Source: Bradyrhizobium neotropicale (GTDB lineage Bacteria; Pseudomonadota; Alphaproteobacteria; Rhizobiales; Xanthobacteraceae). Taken from it: a DNA stretch of 60,404 nucleotides. The notes beneath the pieces were generated by a model, which did not search any database, was not told the DNA's origin, and saw only the letters and a program-made list of their open reading frames with translations. The stretch lies in contig NZ_LSEF01000063.1 in the NCBI RefSeq assembly GCF_001641695.1, positions 98,044-158,447 on the forward strand, read 5' to 3'. The position numbers were made by a program, and so were the translations under genes. Numbering within the stretch: position 1 is the first letter of the stretch; every line of letters starts with the position of its first letter. Positions 19,757-27,712 of the stretch are shown here, piece after piece.

Positions 19757-21310
19757 TTGGCCGTTCGTTATTACGACTGGATCGTCCATCATGCTCGCCG
19801 CACACCTGGCAAGGCCGCGGCCATCGACCTCGCGAGCGAGCGCCACTTCACCTATTCGCGGCTTGATGCCCGCATCTCGCGCCTCGCCTCGTTCCTGCGC
19901 GATGCGCTGAAGGTCTCGCGCGGCGACCGCGTCGCGGTGCTGGCGCTGAACACGACGGACACGCTGGAAGTGCAATTCGCCTGCGGGCGGCTCGGCGCCA
20001 TCTTCGTGCCGCTCAACACCCGCCTGACCGTCCCCGAGCTCCAGTTCATCGTCGGCGATTGCGCGCCGAAGGTGATGATCCACGACGCCGATCTCGCCGA
20101 GACCGCGCTTAGCGTCGCCAAGCTCTGCGGTGTCGCTTCCCACCTGCTGCTCGGCGCAAGCGGCTCGTACGAGGCCGGCATCGCCGCCGCAAAGCCGCTC
20201 GACCGGATCGAAGAGGTCACGCTCGATGACGTCTCGACCATCATGTACACGTCGGGCACGACGGGGCACCCGAAGGGCGCGACCATCACCCATGGCATGA
20301 CCTTCTGGAATTGCGTCAATCTCGGCGGTCCCGCCTGCATCGGGCCATCCTCGGTGCTGCTCACCGTGCTGCCGCTGTTCCATACCGGCGGGCTCAACTG
20401 CTACACCAATCCGGTGCTGCATGCCGGCGGCACCGTGCTGATCATGCGCGCCTTCGATCCCGGCACTGCGCTCGGCCTGATCAACGATCCCGCACGGGGC
20501 ATCAACGTCTTCTTCGGCGTGCCCGCGATCTACCAGTTCATGGCGCAGCATCCGGCCTTCGCGACCACCGATCTCCGCCGGCTGATCGTCGGCGGTGTCG
20601 GCGGCGCGCCGATGCCGGTGCCGCTGCTGAAAGTCTGGGAGGCACGCGGCGTCGCGCTGCAGCAGGGCTACGGCATGACCGAGACCTCGCCGGCGGTGCT
20701 GGTGCTCGACCGCGAGGATGCGGCGCGCAAAGCGGGCTCCGCAGGCAAGCCGGTGCTGCACACGGAGGTGCGGATCGTGCGGCCCGACGGCAACGATGCG
20801 GATATCGGCGAGCTGGGTGAGCTCTGGGTGAAGGGGCCGAACATCACGCCGGGCTACTGGAACAGGCCGGAGGCGAACAAATCCTCCTTCACCGACGGCT
20901 GGCTGCATACCGGCGATGCGACACGCGTCGACGAAGAAGGCTTCTACTACATCGTCGATCGCTGGAAGGACATGTACATTTCCGGCGGCGAGAACGTCTA
21001 CCCGGCCGAGGTCGAGAACGTCCTGCATCAGCTCACTGCGATTGCGGAAGCCGCCGTAATCGGCATTCCGGATCCGCAATGGGGCGAGGTGGGCCTCGCC
21101 ATCGTCGCGGTCAAGCCGGGCGAGAGGCTCACCGAAGCCGAATTGTTCGCCCATTGCTCGGCCAACCTCGCGCGCTTCAAATGCCCGCGCCAGGTGCGCT
21201 TCGTCGCCGCGCTGCCGCGCAACGCCACCGGCAAGATCCACAAGCCGACCTTGCGCAAGGAGTTTTCAGTGACCTCCGAAACCGACAAGGCCAAGATCGC
21301 CACCTCCTGA
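19757..21310 (+). CDS. AMP-dependent acyl-CoA synthetase
   Basis: A 517-residue ANL-type acyl-CoA ligase. It has YTSGTTGHPKG (residues 198-208 or so), GYGMTETSP, the hinge region YISGGENVYPAEVE and the C-terminal catalytic lysine in ATGKIHKP. The likely start is the TTG at 19757, four to five bases after a strong AGGGAGGA; the open frame back to 19658 lacks a ribosome site and has an unlikely N-terminus. It probably makes the CoA ester used by the divergent dehydrogenases. The downstream binding protein may supply the acid. Confidence 0.9.
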   Translation: MAVRYYDWIVHHARRTPGKAAAIDLASERHFTYSRLDARISRLASFLRDALKVSRGDRVAVLALNTTDTLEVQFACGRLGAIFVPLNTRLTVPELQFIVGDCAPKVMIHDADLAETALSVAKLCGVASHLLLGASGSYEAGIAAAKPLDRIEEVTLDDVSTIMYTSGTTGHPKGATITHGMTFWNCVNLGGPACIGPSSVLLTVLPLFHTGGLNCYTNPVLHAGGTVLIMRAFDPGTALGLINDPARGINVFFGVPAIYQFMAQHPAFATTDLRRLIVGGVGGAPMPVPLLKVWEARGVALQQGYGMTETSPAVLVLDREDAARKAGSAGKPVLHTEVRIVRPDGNDADIGELGELWVKGPNITPGYWNRPEANKSSFTDGWLHTGDATRVDEEGFYYIVDRWKDMYISGGENVYPAEVENVLHQLTAIAEAAVIGIPDPQWGEVGLAIVAVKPGERLTEAELFAHCSANLARFKCPRQVRFVAALPRNATGKIHKPTLRKEFSVTSETDKAKIATS

Positions 21311-21398
21311 TGGAAAGGCCTTTCGCCGGCGCTGTTGTTTTTCCGAAGTGCCTGTCTCCACCCGGAAGAAACCCAAGAGAAGAACCCAAGGAATTTTC

Positions 21399-22622
21399 AT
21401 GAACAACAAGAAACTCTCCCTGCTCGCCGCAGCGACCGCTTTGACCTTGCTCACCGCCGAGAGCGCCTACGCCCAGAAGAAATACGATACCGGCGCTTCC
21501 GACACCGAGATCAAGATCGGCAATGTCGAGGCCTATTCCGGCCCGGCGTCCGCCTACGGCATCATCGGCAAGACCGAAGAGGCCTATTTCAAGATGATCA
21601 ACGAGCAGGGCGGCATCAACGGCCGCAAGATCAACTGGATCTCCTATGACGATGCCTATTCGCCGCCCAAGACGGTGGAGCAGATCCGCAAGCTGATCGA
21701 GAGCGACGAGGTTTTCCTGGTGTTCAACGCGCTGGGCACGCCGACCCAGACCGCCGTGCAGAAATATCACAACACCAAGAAAGTGCCGCAGCTATTCCTC
21801 GCCACCGGCGCCAGCAAGTGGAACGATCCGAAGGGCTTCCCGTGGACCATGGGCTTCCAGCCGAGCTACCGGGTCGAGGCGCGGGTCTTTGCGAAGTACA
21901 TCCTGCAGGCGAAGCCCGATGCCAAGGTCGCAATCTTTTATGCCAATGACGATTTCGGCAAGGATTACGTCGCCGGCATCAAGGAGATCTTCGGCGACAA
22001 GGCGTCCTCGCTGATCGTCGCGGAAGAGAGCTACGAGACCACCGAGCCGTCGATCGATTCCCACATCGTCAAGCTGAAGGGCACCGGCGCCAACGTCTTC
22101 GTCAATATCGCCACGCCGAAATTCGCGGCGCAGGCGATCAAGAAGATCGCCGAGCTGGAATGGAAGCCGATGCAGGTGATGACCGACGTCTCGATTTCGA
22201 TCGGCGCGGTGATGCAGCCTGCCGGCCTGCAAGCTTCCGAAGGCGTGCTGTCGGCGACCTATCTGAAGGATGCATCCGACCCGCAATGGAAGGACGATGC
22301 GGGCATGAAGAAGTTCATGGCCTTCATCGATAAATACATGCCGGGCGCCAACACCTCCGACATCAACCTCGTCTACGGCTACGCCGCTTCCCAGACCATG
22401 GTGCAGGTGCTGAAGCAGTGCGGAGACGAGCTGACCCGGGACAACGTGATGAAGCAGGCCGCAAGCCTGAAGGACTTCACACCCGACGTCATGATTCCCG
22501 GCATCAAGATCAACACTTCGCCGAACGACTTCGCCCCGATTGAACAACTCAAGATGATTCAGTTCAAGGGCGGCAAGTGGGATCTGATCGGCGACGTCAT
22601 CAGCGCCGAGACCGGCGGCTAG
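21399..22622 (+). CDS. ABC substrate-binding protein, branched-chain amino acid (LivK) type
   Basis: A 407-residue periplasmic binding protein. The signal peptide (residues 1-25, ending ESAYAQ) is clear, followed by IKIGNVEAYSGPASAYG, the usual ligand-cleft start. AAGGA lies upstream of the ATG. Family members bind amino acids, aromatic acids or other carboxylates; given the ligase just upstream, a carboxylic acid ligand is plausible. No permease or ATPase genes are adjacent, so it must use transporter parts encoded elsewhere. A strong terminator follows. Confidence 0.9.
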   Translation: MNNKKLSLLAAATALTLLTAESAYAQKKYDTGASDTEIKIGNVEAYSGPASAYGIIGKTEEAYFKMINEQGGINGRKINWISYDDAYSPPKTVEQIRKLIESDEVFLVFNALGTPTQTAVQKYHNTKKVPQLFLATGASKWNDPKGFPWTMGFQPSYRVEARVFAKYILQAKPDAKVAIFYANDDFGKDYVAGIKEIFGDKASSLIVAEESYETTEPSIDSHIVKLKGTGANVFVNIATPKFAAQAIKKIAELEWKPMQVMTDVSISIGAVMQPAGLQASEGVLSATYLKDASDPQWKDDAGMKKFMAFIDKYMPGANTSDINLVYGYAASQTMVQVLKQCGDELTRDNVMKQAASLKDFTPDVMIPGIKINTSPNDFAPIEQLKMIQFKGGKWDLIGDVISAETGG

Positions 22623-22660
22623 CAGGAGCCACCTCCGGCTGAAACACGCTCCGATCGAAC

Positions 22661-22688
22661 AAAATGGCGGCCGAAGGGCCGCCATTTT
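22661..22688. terminator. Rho-independent terminator, bidirectional
   Basis: Perfect 12-bp arms (22661-22672, 22677-22688) enclose a 4-nt loop. The arms begin with AAAA and end with TTTT, so each strand has a T-run at its 3' side. It lies 39 bp after the binding-protein stop and 24 bp after the end of the convergent XRE gene. Confidence 0.92.
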
Positions 22689-22711
22689 AGTCAAGCGATT
22701 CCGACGCGAGC

Positions 22712-23488
22712 CTAGACGGGCAGGAACAGCGCAAAGGATTCGTCGACCGTGCGCCGCAAATGATCGCGATAAAGTTCGCAATTCGGATGGCCGGGCGCGA
22801 TCCGCCCGACCGCGGGATCGCTGAAGTTTCGTGCAGGAACGTAGGCGATCGGCGCCGCAATCGGCGTCAGTTGCGAGCCGGGGCCGGCGCGCAGCGTCGA
22901 GATGATGCCGTACATTGCACCGGTAACGGTCGGCCGCGACACGGTGATCACGCGATGCTGGCCGTGCTTGATGATGACGAGATAGATGAAGCCGGACTGG
23001 TGGGGCACCGCGACCTCGCCGGTGTGCTCATAGGCTGCATCCGTCCGCTCGCCCTCGCGGAAAACGAGCGAGGAGACTTTCGGCTCCCACAGGATCTCGG
23101 TGCGATAGGCGAAGATCGCGTCCTTGGCGCCGAATGACGGTCGCAGCGTGATGTAGACGTCTTCCAGCCAGGTCACCGCGCGATGCGAATAGGAGCCGAG
23201 GCTGTCTGGCGCGACGTCGTTGCCGGCCGGAGGCGCCGCCGCCGGCACGACGGCGCTCTTGCGCAGGGACACACCCAGCGCCTGCTCGAGCCGCACGGTC
23301 GTTGCCAGGGTGAACGGACGGCGGCCGCCAAGCACCTTCTCCAAGGTCGACAGGCTGAGCTTGGCCTGCTCGGCCAGCGCCTGCCGGGAGATCCGACGTT
23401 TCGCCAGCTCCTCGCGAATGGTCTCGGCGATCTCGCGGCTTTGCTCGTCCGAAAGCTGCTTGTCGGTGAGTTTATCCTGCGTCTGCAT
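22712..23488 (-). CDS. XRE-type transcriptional regulator with C-terminal sensor-like domain
   Basis: A 258-residue protein. The N-terminal helix-turn-helix (residues 21-75) contains ISRQALAEQAKLSLSTLEKVLGG without break. The remaining 170 residues are mixed strand and helix, with no transmembrane segment and no recognised family; they may sense a ligand. The start at 23488 gives MQTQDKL; the frame extends to 23656 but without support. It is divergent from the sortase-substrate gene across 184 bp and so may control it, or itself. Confidence 0.8.
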   Translation of the reverse strand: MQTQDKLTDKQLSDEQSREIAETIREELAKRRISRQALAEQAKLSLSTLEKVLGGRRPFTLATTVRLEQALGVSLRKSAVVPAAAPPAGNDVAPDSLGSYSHRAVTWLEDVYITLRPSFGAKDAIFAYRTEILWEPKVSSLVFREGERTDAAYEHTGEVAVPHQSGFIYLVIIKHGQHRVITVSRPTVTGAMYGIISTLRAGPGSQLTPIAAPIAYVPARNFSDPAVGRIAPGHPNCELYRDHLRRTVDESFALFLPV

Positions 23489-23672
23489 CGTTAGCCCTGC
23501 TCCACAAGGCCATTCTAGCAGGGCGGACGGACCAGCACAAAACCGCACAGAGCCGCCGACGCCGTGGCACAGCCGGGCCGACCATGGCGGAACATTGCCG
23601 ATCATTCTGCTCGCGAAATCGGCCCATCCCGGCGGAAGGTCAGGGCCAGCAAACATCCTTGGAGCAGGCCAA

Positions 23673-25934
23673 ATGGATACCTACGACGCCGACGACAGCT
23701 ACGAACACCCCATGCTGGACAGACTGATCAAGCTCGGACTGTTTCTTCTGGTGCAGGGCATTGCCGTGCTCCTGGTCGGCTTCGTCGTCCTGCTCGTCAG
23801 CTTCGAGCCGAGCTGGTCGGCAACGACGGAGCAGGCCAGCCTGCTCCAGCCCGGCGATGCCCGCTCCGGCACCCTGCTGCTGAAGGACGACGGCGCCTAT
23901 ACCGAAGCCATCCGCCTCGGCATCGATGTCGACATCACGGTGTCGGGCCCGACACTGCGCGCCCGCGTCACGCAAGTCTTCCGCAATCCGACCAGGGACT
24001 GGGTCGAGGCGACCTATGTCTATCCGCTCGCCACCGACGGCGCCGTCGATACGCTGAAGATGGTGGTCGGCGACCGCGTCATCGTCGGCGACATCAAGGA
24101 ACGGCAGCAGGCGCGCGTGATCTACGAGCAGGCGCGCCGCGCCGGCCAGAAGGCGGCGCTCACCGAGCAGGAGCGGCCGAACATCTTCACCAACTCGGTC
24201 GCCAATATCGGCCCCGGCGAGACCGTGCTGGTACAGATCGAATATCAGGAGCCGGTGCGCCAGTCCGGCAACGAATATTCGCTGCGCGTGCCCCTGGTGG
24301 TCGGACCGCGTTACAATCCGGCGCCGATCGCGCAGAGCGTCGACTTTCGGCCCGACGGCTCCGGCTGGGGCGCGACCACGACCGACCCGGTGCCGGACCG
24401 CGACCGCATCTCGCCACCCGTAAAGGATCCTGCCAAGAACGCTCCGGTCAACCCGACCAGCATCACAGTGCGTCTGCAGGCCGGCTTTGCGCTCGGCGAG
24501 GTGAAGAGCCACCTTCACAACGTCAAGATCGATAGCCCGGACAGCGCGACGCGCGTCGTCACGCTCGCCGACGGCCCCGAGCCCGCGGACCGCGATTTCG
24601 AGCTGACCTGGAAGCCGGCCGCAGAGAAGGCGCCGTCGGTCGGTCTGTTCCGCGAGCACATTGGCGATGCCGACTACCTCCTCGCCTTCGTCACGCCTCC
24701 CACGGTCGACCAGGCGTCGCAGAAGCCGTTGCCGCGCGAAGTGGTTTTCGTAATCGACAATTCGGGCTCGATGGGTGGCACCTCGATCCTTCAGGCCAAG
24801 GCGAGCCTTCTTTATGCCCTCGGCCGCCTGCAGCCGACCGACCGTTTCAACGTCATCCGTTTCGACGACACCATGGACGTGCTGTTTCCGACTTCCGTTC
24901 CGGCCGATGCGGCGCATGTCGGTGAGGCGACGTCGTTCGTGAGCGCGTTGCAGGCACGCGGCGGCACCGAGATGGTGCCTGCGATGCGCGCGGCACTGAC
25001 CGACAAGCTCGGCGAGACCAGCATGGTTCGCCAGGTCGTGTTCCTCACCGATGGCGCGATCGGCAATGAGCAGCAATTATTCGAAGCGATCACCGCGATG
25101 CGCGGCCGCTCGCGCGTCTTCATGGTCGGCATCGGGTCGGCTCCCAACACCTATCTGATGACGCGCGCGTCCGAGCTCGGCCGTGGCGCCTTCACCCATA
25201 TCGGCTCGGTCGAGCAGGTGGAGGAGCGCATGCGCGGCCTGTTCGCCAAGCTGGAGAACCCGGCCGTGACCGGCCTCACCGCAAAATTCTCCGACGCCAG
25301 GGCCGACATCACGCCGGCGATCATCCCCGACGTCTATCGCGACGAGCCCCTGGTGCTGGCGGCGAAGCTCGACAAGCTCGCAGGCGCGCTGGAGATCAAG
25401 GGCCGTGTCGGCGACCGGCCGTGGTCGTTGACGTTGCCGCTGCGCAATGCCGCCGAGGGTAAGGGCCTGTCGAAGCTCTGGGCCAAGCGCAAGATCGGCG
25501 ACGCCGAAGTGGCGCGCACGATGCGGGAGATGACGCCGGAAGATAGCGACAAGACGATCCTGGCTTTGGCGCTCGATCATCAGATCGTCACGCGGCTGAC
25601 CAGCCTCGTCGCGGTCGATAAGACGCCGAGCCGCCCCGCGGGCGAGCCGCTCAAGCTCAGCGAGCTGCCGATCAACCTGCCGGCCCGCTGGGATTTCGAA
25701 AAGGTCTTTGGTGAGCGGCCGCAGGTGCCGGCGCAACTGCGCGATCGTCGTGCCGATGCGAACGGCCAGCCGGCCGTGAGGCGGCCGACGCCTGCATTGC
25801 CCGACGCAATCCGTCTGCCCAAGACCGCAACCTCGGCCGATCTCAAGATGATCGCGGGCCTCACCCTGATCCTGCTCAGCCTGATCCTGTTCATGTTCAA
25901 CCGGCGTCAGCCCTTGCTCACTGACGCCGCTTGA
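23673..25934 (+). CDS. VIT/VWA-domain surface protein with LPKTA sorting signal (proteobacterial sortase target)
   Basis: A 753-residue membrane-anchored protein, substrate of the sortase encoded next door. Order: an N-terminal transmembrane segment (about residues 21-45); a VIT domain with VTQVFRNPTRDWVEATYVYP; a von Willebrand A domain whose metal-ion site is D362-x-S364-x-S366 (DNSGSMGG); then a C-terminal sorting signal of LPKTA at 715-719, a hydrophobic helix and a terminal RR pair. This matches the known sortase-target family of Gram-negative bacteria. The ATG at 23673 fits the domain start; the upstream frame to 23220 is a shadow of the XRE gene. Adhesion or cell-surface interaction is likely but untested. 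Confidence 0.92.
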   Translation: MDTYDADDSYEHPMLDRLIKLGLFLLVQGIAVLLVGFVVLLVSFEPSWSATTEQASLLQPGDARSGTLLLKDDGAYTEAIRLGIDVDITVSGPTLRARVTQVFRNPTRDWVEATYVYPLATDGAVDTLKMVVGDRVIVGDIKERQQARVIYEQARRAGQKAALTEQERPNIFTNSVANIGPGETVLVQIEYQEPVRQSGNEYSLRVPLVVGPRYNPAPIAQSVDFRPDGSGWGATTTDPVPDRDRISPPVKDPAKNAPVNPTSITVRLQAGFALGEVKSHLHNVKIDSPDSATRVVTLADGPEPADRDFELTWKPAAEKAPSVGLFREHIGDADYLLAFVTPPTVDQASQKPLPREVVFVIDNSGSMGGTSILQAKASLLYALGRLQPTDRFNVIRFDDTMDVLFPTSVPADAAHVGEATSFVSALQARGGTEMVPAMRAALTDKLGETSMVRQVVFLTDGAIGNEQQLFEAITAMRGRSRVFMVGIGSAPNTYLMTRASELGRGAFTHIGSVEQVEERMRGLFAKLENPAVTGLTAKFSDARADITPAIIPDVYRDEPLVLAAKLDKLAGALEIKGRVGDRPWSLTLPLRNAAEGKGLSKLWAKRKIGDAEVARTMREMTPEDSDKTILALALDHQIVTRLTSLVAVDKTPSRPAGEPLKLSELPINLPARWDFEKVFGERPQVPAQLRDRRADANGQPAVRRPTPALPDAIRLPKTATSADLKMIAGLTLILLSLILFMFNRRQPLLTDAA

Positions 25935-26017
25935 GAGAGGAGCCCCCGTACTCCTCTTCCTCAGCGCGCGCGGCTGCCCGTTCCCACCGACACGGCCGCG
26001 CGCGCCTTTTTATTCAA

Positions 26018-26102
26018 CGTCATTGCGAGGAGCGAAGCGACGAAGCAATCCAGAGCACCACACAGGAGACGGTCCGGATTGCTTCGCTTCGCTCGCAATG
26101 AC
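26018..26102. repeat. Palindromic element, CGTCATTGCGAG family, copy 2
   Basis: Same family as 14161-14246, with inverted ends and inner GAAGCAATCC/GGATTGCTTC arms. It is placed in the 183-bp gap between the sortase target and the sortase gene. Its presence means the two genes may be uncoupled or that the RNA between them carries a long hairpin. Confidence 0.87.
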
Positions 26103-26117
26103 AGGAGAATATCCGCA

Positions 26118-26687
26118 ATGCCCCGCCTGATCTCGCCGCTCGTCCTTGCCATCGTCGGCATCATCCTGTTCGGCGATGGCGCTTACATCCATGCCAAGGC
26201 GTGGCTCGCGCAGGTGCTGCTGGAGCGCGCCTTCGACAGGAGCGTTGCGACCGGACAGCCGGTGAAGCCGTGGTCCTGGGCGGACACCTGGCCGGTCGCG
26301 CGGATCGAGGTGAAGCGAATCGGCGCCAGCACCATCGTGCTGGCGGGCAGCAGCGGGCAGGCCCTCGCCTTCGGACCCGGTCATGTCGAACAAACGGTCG
26401 ACGCCGGCGAGCGCGGCGTTGCCGTCTATGCCGCGCATCGCGACACGCATTTCCGCTTCCTGCGGAATGTTGCGATCGGCGACGTGATCGAGATCACGCG
26501 CAGCGACGGCAAACGCTTTCGCTATCGCGCGGACTCCTCGGATATCGTTCGTTTCGACAATTCGGGCATCGATCCCGCAACACAGGGTTTTGAACTGGTG
26601 CTCTCGACCTGTTGGCCATTCGACGCTGTCACGTCCGGTCCGGAGCGCTACATCCTGCATGCGGCCCTGGTCGGCGCCGACGGATAG
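26118..26687 (+). CDS. Class GN (proteobacterial) sortase
   Basis: A 189-residue membrane-anchored transpeptidase. A single N-terminal helix (residues 5-25) is followed by the sortase barrel. The catalytic triad is visible: H107 in AAHRDTHF, C165 in LSTCWPF and R177 in GPERYIL. The enzyme cuts sorting signals such as LPxT-x; here the only candidate in the window is the preceding VIT/VWA protein with LPKTA. The ATG at 26118 follows AGGAG; the frame further upstream is repeat DNA. In sortases of Gram-positives the acceptor is cell-wall peptide; for this class the acceptor is unclear. Confidence 0.93.
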   Translation: MPRLISPLVLAIVGIILFGDGAYIHAKAWLAQVLLERAFDRSVATGQPVKPWSWADTWPVARIEVKRIGASTIVLAGSSGQALAFGPGHVEQTVDAGERGVAVYAAHRDTHFRFLRNVAIGDVIEITRSDGKRFRYRADSSDIVRFDNSGIDPATQGFELVLSTCWPFDAVTSGPERYILHAALVGADG

Positions 26688-26751
26688 GTTTGTCATCCAC
26701 GCCATCCCGTGGGATGCTGCCCGTCGAAATCGTCTGCGATCGGATCCGACA

Positions 26752-27468
26752 ATGCGTGGCGAGGTCCAGTACCTACCAATCACACCGGGATTGTTCACCA
26801 TACTGGTGCTGCTGTTTGCCGCGCTGATCATCCTGATCCAGCTCCGCATCCTGCGTTACGCCTATATGCGGCTCGGGGTCGGACCAGGCACGGCGCTGCT
26901 GCTGCTGTTCGGATCGCTGGTCGGCAGCTATTTCAACATTCCGATCACGGTTCTGCCGGCCAAGGTGGTGCGCTCGGGCGAGATCGTCGATTTCTTCGGC
27001 ATGCGCTACGTGGTGCCGCTGGTGACGGAATGGCCGGGCACGGTGCTCGCGGTCAATGTCGGCGGCGCGATCATCCCGACGATGATGTCGACCTATCTGG
27101 TGCTGAGGTATCAGCTCTGGGTGAAGGCAGCGATCGCGACCATTGCCATCGCATTCATCATCCACATGATGGCAACGCCCGTGCAGGGGGTCGGCATCGC
27201 GGTGCCCGTATTTGTGCCTGTCGTCGCCACGGCGATCCTGGCATTCCTGCTGTCGCGCGAATATGCCGCGCCGCTCGCCTATATCGGCGGCTCGATGGGG
27301 ACTTTGATCGGGGCTGACCTGCTCAACCTCGACAAGATTGGCGGTCTAGGCGCACCCGTCGCGTCGATCGGCGGCGCCGGGACCTTCGACGGCATCTTCC
27401 TCACGGGAATCCTGGCCGTGCTGCTTGCCGGCCTCGCCTCGCCGTCGCGGCCGCGTGAGGTGTGGTAG
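26752..27468 (+). CDS. DUF1614 multi-pass membrane protein
   Basis: A 238-residue integral membrane protein with about six to seven helices, resembling the DUF1614 family of unknown function. Segments such as VGGAIIPTMMSTYLV and YIGGSMGTLIGADLLNL are characteristic in my memory of the family. The ATG at 26752 removes a charged, low-quality N-terminal extension present in the frame from 26590; the ribosome site is weak. It is 64 bp after the sortase gene on the same strand, so co-expression is possible; a link to sortase function is not established. Confidence 0.82.
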   Translation: MRGEVQYLPITPGLFTILVLLFAALIILIQLRILRYAYMRLGVGPGTALLLLFGSLVGSYFNIPITVLPAKVVRSGEIVDFFGMRYVVPLVTEWPGTVLAVNVGGAIIPTMMSTYLVLRYQLWVKAAIATIAIAFIIHMMATPVQGVGIAVPVFVPVVATAILAFLLSREYAAPLAYIGGSMGTLIGADLLNLDKIGGLGAPVASIGGAGTFDGIFLTGILAVLLAGLASPSRPREVW

Positions 27469-27712
27469 CGGATCGAGAGCACGCAAGCCGGCGTTGCGTG
27501 AGAACAGCAATTGCTGGAGCACAGCGCTGACGATCGCGAGCACGCGCGCGGATCGTTCGCACTTTCGCCAAAAGTCCGGTGATGCTAGCCTTCTCGCAAG
27601 AAGTCCTGCCTATTCCGTCTGGCGGCATTGCGTTCATCACGAGCGCCTCGCCAGAGCTCGCCATAGAACAGAACGACGCGCCGCAACAAAAACAAAAAGT
27701 GAGGATTGCGCC

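Noticed and set aside
23220..23672. Longer N-terminus of the sortase substrate
   Set aside because: This part is antisense to the XRE gene; the ATG at 23673 begins just before the membrane helix and fits the family length.
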